Shown here in pieces: positions 1 to 7,038 of a stretch of 31,245 nt of DNA (position 1 is its first letter; each line of letters opens with the position of its first letter). This DNA comes from UBA8522 sp049287565. Lineage in GTDB: Bacteria > Acidobacteriota > Aminicenantia > Aminicenantales > UBA8522. Under the pieces are notes generated by a model. That model worked only from the letters and a program-made list of their open reading frames with translations. It ran no database searches and was not told the origin of the DNA. The translations under genes and the position numbers were made by a program. Location of the stretch: positions 1-31,245 of the forward strand of contig JBAQGA010000153.1 of the NCBI GenBank assembly GCA_049287565.1, written 5' to 3'.

Positions 1-744
1 GATATGGGCTTCGTCCTGGAAGCTCCCTGGGACCGTCGCGCCGAATTCGTTCCCGATGACTCTTTTATAGGCATTGAGCGTGACATCCAGAAACTTCTCC
101 GTAACGTCGCGGCGCATCAGGTCGACATAGGTAAACCCGCCAAACCAGGGCGAGGAAGTCTGGAACGCAATGGTAAAGACGTAATAATCGCCGGGCACGG
201 AAGACACAGCGATCGTGGCCAGAGTTTGACTGATATCCTCAAAGCCAGATTCTGTCCGTGACAAAACAAGGAATGGCGGATTTTGGGCGAACGCCTTAGG
301 AAGGACGGATGCCCTGATCATCCGGAGTCCCTTGCCTTGGGCATCCGGCATCTCCGCCGGGACGTGGCCTCCGGCAAAGCCCGAGGGATAGGAATTCTCG
401 TCATAGATCCAGACCTTCATCCCCAGAGTTTTTCCCGTCATGACGGCGTGCCGGCAGAGCTCCAGCCACTCCTCCGAAAGATAGGGCGTGATCAGGCCGG
501 GGCGGGGATGGATGAACACCCCGCCGATTCCCTTTGATTGGAAATTGGCCAGTTGGGTTTCGATCTCGTCCTTGGTCACCCGGTCGTTCCAGACCCAGAG
601 CGGCGCGCTCCGGTATTCCGCTGGCGGATCTTGGAACGCTTGGAGCACATCCGCGTAGGCGTCTCCTTCTATTTTTTTCTGGCAGTGGATCAAGGCCAAG
701 CTGGCGATCGATAAAACCAGGCAGGTGATGAAAATTTTTTTCAT
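1..744 (-). CDS. Exported glycosyl hydrolase, GH106-like (N-terminal 248 residues; runs off the left edge)
   Basis: An open frame on the minus strand starts at ATG 744-742 and stays open to base 1, so the C-terminus lies outside the window. A GGGAGGGGAG ribosome-binding site sits just upstream. The N-terminus is a signal sequence (MKKIFITCLVLSIASLALIHC); the Cys after LIH could be a lipoprotein cysteine, although His at -1 is atypical. Residues about 40-120 carry the pattern of GH106-like hydrolases: 'YRSAPLWVWNDRVT', 'GIGGVFIHPRPGL', 'YLSEEWLEL', 'GMKVWIYDENSYPSG'. Near the edge 'GSFQDEAHI' resembles the family's acidic catalytic segment (FTDEP in relatives). GH106 enzymes are alpha-L-rhamnosidases, so rhamnose release is plausible, and a GH78 rhamnosidase lies about 7 kb away. 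The glycosidase assignment is firm; the exact family and substrate are inferred from a partial protein. Confidence 0.75.
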   Translation of the reverse strand, partial: MKKIFITCLVLSIASLALIHCQKKIEGDAYADVLQAFQDPPAEYRSAPLWVWNDRVTKDEIETQLANFQSKGIGGVFIHPRPGLITPYLSEEWLELCRHAVMTGKTLGMKVWIYDENSYPSGFAGGHVPAEMPDAQGKGLRMIRASVLPKAFAQNPPFLVLSRTESGFEDISQTLATIAVSSVPGDYYVFTIAFQTSSPWFGGFTYVDLMRRDVTEKFLDVTLNAYKRVIGNEFGATVPGSFQDEAHI

Positions 745-846
745 GTCTTCTCCCCTCCCAAAAAATGTTTGTTATGAAACGCGGGTTTCATCGCCCATCG
801 GAAATTCATGGTCGGAAAGGGCACCGCCGGGTGGGTCATTGCCTGT

Positions 847-876
847 ATCTTAATCAATCTGACCGGACAAAGACAA
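847..876 (-). promoter_or_regulatory. Candidate sigma70-type promoter for the GH106-like gene
   Basis: On the minus strand TTGTCT (876-871) is followed after 18 nt by TAAGAT (852-847). The predicted start near 840 leaves a leader of about 95 nt before ATG 744. An overlapping alternative, TTGTCC-N17-TACAGG, is also possible. The rest of the 745-932 gap holds no gene that I can support. Confidence 0.35.
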
Positions 877-932
877 GCTGCTTTCCGAGAAAGACAAGGC
901 TTCAGTCAAAAGATGGGAGGATAAATCAGGAA

Positions 933-1026
<94 letters not shown>

Positions 1027-1100
1027 GCGCCTTTATGGCGAAGTTATTTTAGCACGTTTTCTCCGGTGGAAAAAGCCTTGTCCGGTCGCAGAGAAGCGAG

Positions 1101-1189
1101 TGGCGGAGGGAGAGGGATTCGAACCCCCGTTCCGGAGACCGGAAAGCGGTTTTCAAGACCGCCGCCTTCAACCACTCGGCCATCCCTCC
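1101..1189 (-). tRNA. tRNA-Ser (anticodon TGA)
   Basis: Class II tRNA of 89 nt with encoded CCA (complement of 1101-1103). The acceptor GGAGGGA pairs with TCCCTCC. The anticodon stem GCGGT/ACCGC encloses CTTGAAA, so the anticodon is TGA, reading UCA and UCG codons. The variable arm forms its own hairpin (CCGG TCT CCGG). The 5' end lies only 10 nt after the stop codon of the M14 peptidase gene, which suggests processing out of a shared transcript. Confidence 0.96.
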
Positions 1190-1199
1190 GGCGGAGCTC

Positions 1200-4016
1200 T
1201 TATTTTACGCTCGCGGACGAGTCCCCGCAAGCCGCGAGCGGCCAGTTCAGCAGGGCGTTCCAGAGGAGCCGGTAGTCAGAATGGTTGAGCTCGCGGTGGA
1301 TGGGATTGAAGTTGTAGGCAAGCACTCTCCCCCGGCCGACGGGGATATCGAGGATGGCCGGCCGTCCTTCGAGCACGTCTTCCCCCTTGATGCCTCCGCT
1401 CACGAGCATGGCCGGAGTTTTGGTCGCCGCATCCTTGGCCGCTGATTCTCCCTCGGCATCCTCGTCCCGCTCCTCCTTGGGCGGCCGGGTCCCCCATTGG
1501 AGAACGATCAGGCCGCGGTCCGCCCGGCGAACGTTGTAGACCGGGTAGGCACTGCGGAACACTGATGTCTTGGGGCTGTAGCCGTACGCTAAAGGATGAT
1601 CCGTCCGCAAAAAGCTTGCAACGACTTCCACGCCGGGCGTCCAGACGCTGCTTTCGCCGTGCGCCCGCCGCACCCAAGGCGCCACTCCCCCATCGAGCGC
1701 CAGCGCCGAGCCGTTGCCGAGAGTGATCAGCGTTCCCCCGTCTTCGACGAAGCGCTGGAGATTGGCCATTCCTGACCATCCGATTCCTCCCGTGATGTCG
1801 TCTGAAGCCACGGGAAAACCGTGGCTCGGGAACCCGGCCGTTTTCGTATAGGCCAGCGGTGAAAACTTGGTCTCGAGGCCGTGGATCTGGCCTTTGAGGT
1901 CTTCCTCTGTGTCCCCGTGAACGATGACGTCAAAACGTTCCGCCAACGCCCCGGCCCTGATATCATCGTCCCGGAGGATCGAATACGGGATACCCTGGCC
2001 GTCAAAAACCAGCCTGACCCAACCGATCATTTGGGTATCCGCCCAGGGGTGCCAGAGGGCGATGCGGGGAAGACGGGATTCGTGGCGGGCGATGTCGGGG
2101 ATGCCCTGGAGGCTGGCGAAGTCGAGGCCGAGCTCGGAAGCGACGGCCTCGAGTCTGGCCGCCAATCCATCCTGCGGAGGTATCAACCAGGAACCGACCG
2201 GATGTTCGTCCCGGCCAATCTTGAAAGCCTTTTCCGCGATCTCGACTTTGAAATCACCCAGCCGGACGCGTGCCGCCAGCAATCCCTCCTGTCCTGTATC
2301 CTTCAGAAGATACACTGGACCAGTCCCAGAGACCCGGCCGCTCACCGTCACTTCTGTCTTGCAGGGCTCGAGCGGCACCTTCATGATCTCGTCGCCTTCG
2401 ACGGGTATGGCCGTGAGACCGAAATGGACCGGCAGGGCCCAGGAGATGTCGTCGTATGGCTGGAACTCGGCGTCTTTCGGGAACTTCTGGGGAGCCAGCA
2501 GGTCGAGCGCATAGTTGCGGTAGGGCTGGTCCAGGCGCACGACAAACGTGCCCGCCGGGAACTTCTCTTCCTTGACCGCAAACGGCCCGGCCGCCCGGCC
2601 AACCTCGATGCGCTGGCCGAGAAGCAGATTGACCATTTGGGCGACGCGCAGCCGGTCACCCTGCTCGGCCGGGACGACAAACGCCCGCGGCTTTTCCTTC
2701 AATCCCTTCTGCCATGATTCATAACCCTTGCGATAGAATTCCCGCAACAGGTCCCGGCTATGAAGCGCCGCATAGTTAAGCGCGGCGAGGACCCCAGTTT
2801 GCATATAGTTGACGTTATCCCGCAGGGACCATCGGAAGTGCTTGGGTGGCGGCAGGGGCCGGTACCACTCGCGGCTCGTGACCGGTCGGCTGAGGAAGCG
2901 CGACAGCCTAACGTCGCGTTCGACCGTTTCCGCGGTGGCATTCCCGAACGTCTCATAGCCGCGGCCGATGGCGTTATGGTTCGTCGCCACCGATTCGAGG
3001 TAGTGATGGCCAAAACCCTCTCCAAAAGCCCAGGTCCAAACCCCCGGCATTCCCATCGCCGTCAGCGTCCTGACTTCGGTAAACGCCATGTCGAACAGTT
3101 CGCTGATGACGATCGGCTCGAGGTTCGGGTTGTAGGGGCCTGTGCCGTTCCAGGTCAGAAGGAGGGCGATCGATTCGTGGAGGTCATGGACAACGACCGG
3201 GTGATACTCAAAGAAGGCCCGGCGGACAGCCCGAGTTGTCTCGAGGGCCGCCTGATGAGTGTCCCGGTTGTTGTCATGAAAAACATACTTGCCCCAATAT
3301 GGAGGCTGGATCGGCGGCAGGTTTTCGTAGTCCGTCTTGCCTTTGAGATAACGGTAGAACCACTCCACGAAACGGTCGCGACCATCCGGCTCCGAAACGG
3401 GGTTGATGAGGACGACGACGTTCTGCCGTATGGCCTTGATCATCGGCTGCTCAGAGACTGCCAGTCGATAAGCTAGCTCCATCACCATTTCAGGGCTGCC
3501 GGTCTCGGAGGAGTGCAGTCCGGCATTGAGAAAATAAAACGGTTTCGCGGTCGCAATAATGGCCTCCGCCCTTTCTGGGGGTGTCGCCCGGGGGTCGGCC
3601 AGCGCCGCCATGGCCGCCTTGAGCTCCTCCAAGTCCCGGATGGCCGCGTCATCGGAGACGATGACGAGCAGGATATCCCGGCCTTCATCCGACCGGCCGA
3701 TGATCTCGACCCGCACACGTGGCGATGTCCGGGCCAGCTCGCGAAAGTAACCGTAAATGGTCGCCACGCTGGAGAGTTCCCCGGGCGCGCCGACGATGCG
3801 CTTCAGGTATTTTGAAGGAGATACGATGGTCTTCGACTCGGGCACATAGGCCACCCAGGAATTGCTGAAGCGTGTCTCCGTCACGAACTTGGCGATGGCC
3901 TCGACGGATCCCGGCTCCGGCTTGTCGGGAGCATAGGGATTCTGGGCAGCGAGTAAAGATGCGCTCAATAGGCATCCGCCCAATGACCACAATATCGAAG
4001 TCAACGTTCGTTTCAT
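1200..4016 (-). CDS. Exported M14-family zinc carboxypeptidase with a C-terminal glutamine-amidotransferase-like domain
   Basis: This 938-residue protein has a signal peptide (MKRTLTSILWSLGGCLLSASLLAAQ), so it is exported. The M14 catalytic domain spans about residues 50-430. The zinc-binding HxxE is seen as 'GLHSSE' (His168, Glu171). 'NPVSEPDGRDR' (205-215) and 'DNNRD' (248-252) match the substrate-binding part of the fold, and 'VVHDLHES' (275-282) supplies the later His ligand candidate. Residues about 680-930 ('FDVIVHGD', 'FVEDGGTLITLGNGSALAL', 'GRGRVLAYNFNP') look like the class I glutamine-amidotransferase-like fold found at the end of many large bacterial M14 proteins. ATG 4016 has GGAGG at good spacing. 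It lies 76 nt after serS and directly before tRNA-Ser(TGA). The probable role is trimming peptides outside the cytoplasm; specificity is unknown. Confidence 0.9.
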   Translation of the reverse strand: MKRTLTSILWSLGGCLLSASLLAAQNPYAPDKPEPGSVEAIAKFVTETRFSNSWVAYVPESKTIVSPSKYLKRIVGAPGELSSVATIYGYFRELARTSPRVRVEIIGRSDEGRDILLVIVSDDAAIRDLEELKAAMAALADPRATPPERAEAIIATAKPFYFLNAGLHSSETGSPEMVMELAYRLAVSEQPMIKAIRQNVVVLINPVSEPDGRDRFVEWFYRYLKGKTDYENLPPIQPPYWGKYVFHDNNRDTHQAALETTRAVRRAFFEYHPVVVHDLHESIALLLTWNGTGPYNPNLEPIVISELFDMAFTEVRTLTAMGMPGVWTWAFGEGFGHHYLESVATNHNAIGRGYETFGNATAETVERDVRLSRFLSRPVTSREWYRPLPPPKHFRWSLRDNVNYMQTGVLAALNYAALHSRDLLREFYRKGYESWQKGLKEKPRAFVVPAEQGDRLRVAQMVNLLLGQRIEVGRAAGPFAVKEEKFPAGTFVVRLDQPYRNYALDLLAPQKFPKDAEFQPYDDISWALPVHFGLTAIPVEGDEIMKVPLEPCKTEVTVSGRVSGTGPVYLLKDTGQEGLLAARVRLGDFKVEIAEKAFKIGRDEHPVGSWLIPPQDGLAARLEAVASELGLDFASLQGIPDIARHESRLPRIALWHPWADTQMIGWVRLVFDGQGIPYSILRDDDIRAGALAERFDVIVHGDTEEDLKGQIHGLETKFSPLAYTKTAGFPSHGFPVASDDITGGIGWSGMANLQRFVEDGGTLITLGNGSALALDGGVAPWVRRAHGESSVWTPGVEVVASFLRTDHPLAYGYSPKTSVFRSAYPVYNVRRADRGLIVLQWGTRPPKEERDEDAEGESAAKDAATKTPAMLVSGGIKGEDVLEGRPAILDIPVGRGRVLAYNFNPIHRELNHSDYRLLWNALLNWPLAACGDSSASVK

Positions 4017-4092
4017 CCGTGCCTCCGAAAATGAAGATTATTCCGCGAGTCGGGAAGGAAGTCAATTGCAGGACGGCCGGCGCAAGCCTCCC

Positions 4093-5379
4093 TCAGCCGG
4101 CGCTGATCTTTTCCAGACCGTTCATATAGGGGCGGAGGGTCTCCGGAATCAATACGGAACCGTCGGGCTGTTGATAATTCTCGAGGATGGCGCTCGCCGT
4201 CCGACCGACAGCCAGCCCGGAGCCGTTCAAAGTATGGACGAATTCCGGCTTGGCTTTGGGTTCTTTGCGGAAGCGGATGTTGGCGCGGCGGGCCTGAAAG
4301 TCGGTGCAGTTGGAGCAGGACGATATTTCCATATAGTTTTTCCGGCTCGGCATCCAGACTTCGAGGTCGTAAGTTTTGCTGCTGGCAAAACCAAGATCGG
4401 CCGTGCAAAGCGAGACAACACGGTAGGCAAGTCCCAGCCGCTTCAGCACTTCTTCGGCCGACTCTGTCATAATTTCCAGTTCATCAAAGGAACTCTCTGG
4501 CGCAGAAAATATCAGCAGCTCGACCTTGTTGAACTGGTGCTGACGGATAAGTCCCCGGATATCCTTCCCGTAGGACCCGGCCTCGCTCCGGAAACACGGC
4601 GTGTAGGCGACGAACCGCTCGGGCAGGACGTTCCCGTCGAGGATTTCGTTCCGGTAAATGTTCGTCAGCGGGACCTCGGCCGTCGGGATCAGGTACCATT
4701 CATAGCCTTCGAGCTTGAACAAGTCTTCGGCGAATTTGGGCAGGTTCCCGGTGCTGGTCAAGCTGGCCTCATTGGCGATGAAGGGCGGGATGACTTCCTT
4801 GAAATCCTTCTCCCGAGTGTGGATATCGAGCATGAAATTGATGAGGGCCCGCTCGAGCAGAGCTCCCGCACCGAGATAGACGGCAAAACGGGAACCGGCG
4901 ATCTTGGCCGCCCGTTCGAAATCCAGAATCCCCAATCGCGTTCCTATATCCCAGTGGGGCTCCGGCGCAAAAGCGAATTCCGGGACCTGGCCGACCACCC
5001 GCTGCACCACATTATCATCCGAATTCTTCCCGATCGGCACCGAATCATGCGGGATGTTGGGGATGGCCAGGCTTAGCTCACTCGAACGCGCCGAAATCGC
5101 CTTCATTTCCTCGCTGATCCGGTCGATCTTTTCCCCGATTTTCTTGCTTTCCTGGACGAGCCTGTCAACCTCTTTGCCTTCCCTTTTGTCCTTGATGGTT
5201 TGCTCGGACAGCTTATTCTTCCGTGCCCTGAGTTCCTCCAGTTCCCGGAGCCTTTCTTTTTCCTTCAGAGTCACTTCCCGGAATTCATCCAGGAAGGACC
5301 CGAAGGGACCGCGGGTTTCGATTCTTTTCCTGATTTCGGCGAAATCCTTGTCGTCCCGGACAAATCTGGGGTCTAGCAT
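4093..5379 (-). CDS. serS: Seryl-tRNA synthetase
   Basis: This 428-residue cytoplasmic class II synthetase charges tRNA-Ser with serine. The N-terminus MLDPRFVRDD is typical of SerRS and fixes the start. Residues about 30-100 form the long antiparallel coiled-coil arm that grips the long variable arm of tRNA-Ser. Motif 1 is near 'GAGALLERALINFML' (170-184). The serine-binding TAE is at 233-235, motif 2 is 'FRSEAGSYG' (263-271), and motif 3 is 'LNGSGLAVGRTASAILEN' (384-401). Length is normal for the family. Both tRNA-Ser genes lie downstream on the same strand. There is no Shine-Dalgarno sequence; the promoter's -10 box lies 8 nt before the ATG, so the mRNA is predicted to be leaderless. Confidence 0.97.
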   Translation of the reverse strand: MLDPRFVRDDKDFAEIRKRIETRGPFGSFLDEFREVTLKEKERLRELEELRARKNKLSEQTIKDKREGKEVDRLVQESKKIGEKIDRISEEMKAISARSSELSLAIPNIPHDSVPIGKNSDDNVVQRVVGQVPEFAFAPEPHWDIGTRLGILDFERAAKIAGSRFAVYLGAGALLERALINFMLDIHTREKDFKEVIPPFIANEASLTSTGNLPKFAEDLFKLEGYEWYLIPTAEVPLTNIYRNEILDGNVLPERFVAYTPCFRSEAGSYGKDIRGLIRQHQFNKVELLIFSAPESSFDELEIMTESAEEVLKRLGLAYRVVSLCTADLGFASSKTYDLEVWMPSRKNYMEISSCSNCTDFQARRANIRFRKEPKAKPEFVHTLNGSGLAVGRTASAILENYQQPDGSVLIPETLRPYMNGLEKISAG

Positions 5380-5387
5380 CTCGGCCG

Positions 5388-5417
5388 ATTATACCAAAAA
5401 CCGTGGATGTCTGTCAC
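5388..5417 (-). promoter_or_regulatory. serS promoter, predicted leaderless start
   Basis: On the minus strand GTGACA (5417-5412) is followed after 18 nt by the perfect -10 box TATAAT (5393-5388). Only 8 nt (CGGCCGAG) separate it from ATG 5379, so transcription should begin about 1-3 nt before the start codon. The promoter faces the permease promoter back to back, with 14 bp between the two -35 boxes. Confidence 0.72.
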
Positions 5418-5431
5418 GGCGCAAGATCTCG

Positions 5432-5460
5432 TTGCACAACCCGATGTTCTTGTGTATAGT
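5432..5460 (+). promoter_or_regulatory. Permease promoter, predicted near-leaderless
   Basis: TTGCAC (5432-5437), a 17-nt spacer and TATAGT (5455-5460) precede ATG 5471 by 10 nt. Transcription would start near 5467, leaving about 3-5 nt of leader. This excludes the in-frame ATG at 5444, which lies upstream of the -10 box, and no Shine-Dalgarno sequence precedes 5471. Confidence 0.55.
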
Positions 5461-5470
5461 GGGAAAAACC

Positions 5471-6832
5471 ATGACCGAACGGTTTGCGTCGATCGCCGCG
5501 CGCATGGACCGGCTTTACGAGTTCGACCGCGAGCCGGTCTCAGCCGACAAACTCCAATCGGGCGGGAAGTTCGCCGGCCTCTTCGCCGGTGAGCACGTGG
5601 CCGCCACCGAGTTCGTTATCGGCGCTTTCTTCGTCCTCCACGGTGTCACGGCCCGGGACCTTCTGATCGGCCTCCTTGTTGGCAACCTCCTGGCCATCCT
5701 TTCCTGGACCTTCATCTGCGCGCCGATCGCCGTCCGGACCCGGCTGACCCTGTACTGGTACCTGAGAAAGATCGCCGGACCCGGGCTGACCTTCATCTAC
5801 AACCTGGCTAACGCCATACTCTACTGCATTCTGGCCGGAGCGATGATCTCCGTCGCAGCGACAGCCGTGGGCCTCGCTTTCCGCATCAAGACTCCATCGC
5901 TTAACGACGTTCTGCCGAACAGCCTCGGCTGGGTCCTTATCACTTTCGCCATCGGGTCGCTTTTCGTCACCCTGGCCATTCTGGGCTTCGAAAAGCTGAG
6001 CCGGTTTGCCGAAGTCTCCTCGCCCTGGATTTTCATCGTCTTTATCGCCGCCGCGGTGGCCATGCTGCCGCGCCTGGGAGTCCATCCCAACCTCGACAAC
6101 TTCTGGGAGGTCGCCACGACCAAGGTCTGGAACGGCGTCCCCGTCGCCGGGCAGGCCCAATTCGGCCTCTGGCAGATCATGTTCTTCGCCTGGTTCTGCA
6201 ACCTGGCCATGCATATCGGTCTCTCCGACATGGCGCTCTTCCGGTATGCCAAACGATGGACATACGGCCTCTATTCCGCCTTCGGGATGTATCCCGGCCA
6301 TATGCTCGCCTGGATCTGCTCGGGAATTATGGTCGCGGCGGTGGGACGCGAGATGAACCCCGGATTGATGGCCTTCGAGGCGGCGGGACTGGCGGGTGTG
6401 GCGGGAGTGCTCCTCGCCGGCTGGACGACGGCCAACCCGACGCTCTACCGGGCCGGCCTGGCCCTCCAGGCGATCACGCCGAACTGGCCGCGCTGGAAAG
6501 TGACTCTGGTGGCCGGGATGATTACCACGGTCCTCTCCTGCTTCCCCGTCTTCTTCCTTAAGCTCCTCGATTACGTGGCCATCTACGGGTTGGTGCTGAT
6601 GCCCATTGGGGCGATCGTCTTCGCCGAGCACTGGCTTTTTCCGCTCTTCCAGCTCGAACAGTACCGGGCCGAAAAGCGCGGCTGGATCTTCAACTGGACG
6701 GCCCTGGCCGTCTGGGCCGGCACGCTCGTCATCTGCTTCCTTCTGCCCGTTCATCTCTTCTTCCGCTGGCTTCCGGGCTACTTCATCGCCCTTATCTCTT
6801 ACACCATATTGAGTGCTATCCGGAGAAAATAG
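5471..6832 (+). CDS. NCS1-family (cytosine/purine permease-like) transporter
   Basis: This 453-residue polytopic inner-membrane protein has about 12 hydrophobic segments. Its features match nucleobase:cation symporter family 1: an N-terminal 'GEHVAATEFVIGAFFVLHG' segment that would form the first half-helix, a loop with 'KIAGPGLTFIYNLAN', and the internal 'GWTTANPTLYRAGLALQ' motif equivalent to the conserved helix 8 region of cytosine permeases. The frame is open far upstream (to 4904) only because serS is antisense there. ATG 5471 is chosen because the -10 box ends at 5460. The substrate is unknown: nucleobases, hydantoins or vitamins are all used by relatives. No nucleobase catabolic genes adjoin it. 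A 57-residue membrane protein follows immediately and is probably cotranscribed. Confidence 0.75.
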   Translation: MTERFASIAARMDRLYEFDREPVSADKLQSGGKFAGLFAGEHVAATEFVIGAFFVLHGVTARDLLIGLLVGNLLAILSWTFICAPIAVRTRLTLYWYLRKIAGPGLTFIYNLANAILYCILAGAMISVAATAVGLAFRIKTPSLNDVLPNSLGWVLITFAIGSLFVTLAILGFEKLSRFAEVSSPWIFIVFIAAAVAMLPRLGVHPNLDNFWEVATTKVWNGVPVAGQAQFGLWQIMFFAWFCNLAMHIGLSDMALFRYAKRWTYGLYSAFGMYPGHMLAWICSGIMVAAVGREMNPGLMAFEAAGLAGVAGVLLAGWTTANPTLYRAGLALQAITPNWPRWKVTLVAGMITTVLSCFPVFFLKLLDYVAIYGLVLMPIGAIVFAEHWLFPLFQLEQYRAEKRGWIFNWTALAVWAGTLVICFLLPVHLFFRWLPGYFIALISYTILSAIRRK

Positions 6833-6833
6833 A

Positions 6834-7007
6834 GTGGCGAAAATCGTGCTGGGCTCAATCTCATTGGTCAGCCTGGCCGCTTGTCTCGTCTCGGCGATAC
6901 TGCATTTCCAGGGGAGACTCTCAGCCCCGGATTTCAAGCTGGTTTTTTTGCTGGCTTCTATCGGCTGGTTTGTTTTCGCCACTCTCTGGGCGAAGGCCCG
7001 CAGATAA
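6834..7007 (+). CDS. Small two-helix membrane protein
   Basis: This 57-residue protein starts at GTG 6834, 1 nt after the permease stop, with GGAG in the last codons of the permease as its ribosome-binding site. The earlier in-frame ATG at 6813 lies inside the permease and is less likely. Two hydrophobic segments are visible, 'VLGSISLVSLAACLVSAIL' and 'LVFLLASIGWFVFATLW', ending in a positive tail (KARR). I recognise no family. The tight spacing suggests translational coupling to the transporter; an accessory role is conjecture. Confidence 0.6.
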   Translation: MAKIVLGSISLVSLAACLVSAILHFQGRLSAPDFKLVFLLASIGWFVFATLWAKARR

Positions 7008-7038
7008 CCGGGGACGATATATCAATGATTAGGTCCGG

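Noticed and set aside
873..904. Interrupted hairpin AAGC...CTTTC-TCG-GAAAG...GCTT downstream of tRNA-Ser(GCT) on the minus strand
   Set aside because: The stem is broken by an asymmetric internal loop and is not followed by a good T tract, so it does not qualify as a terminator.
6813..6833. ATG 6813 as start of the small membrane protein
   Set aside because: It would overlap the permease by 20 nt and lacks a ribosome-binding site, whereas GTG 6834 has GGAG at suitable distance.
5540..6982. 480-codon open frame on the minus strand, antisense to the permease
   Set aside because: It mirrors the third-position bias of the permease gene, has low-complexity Gly/Glu/Asp/Arg composition, no domain motif, and lies opposite a clear transporter.
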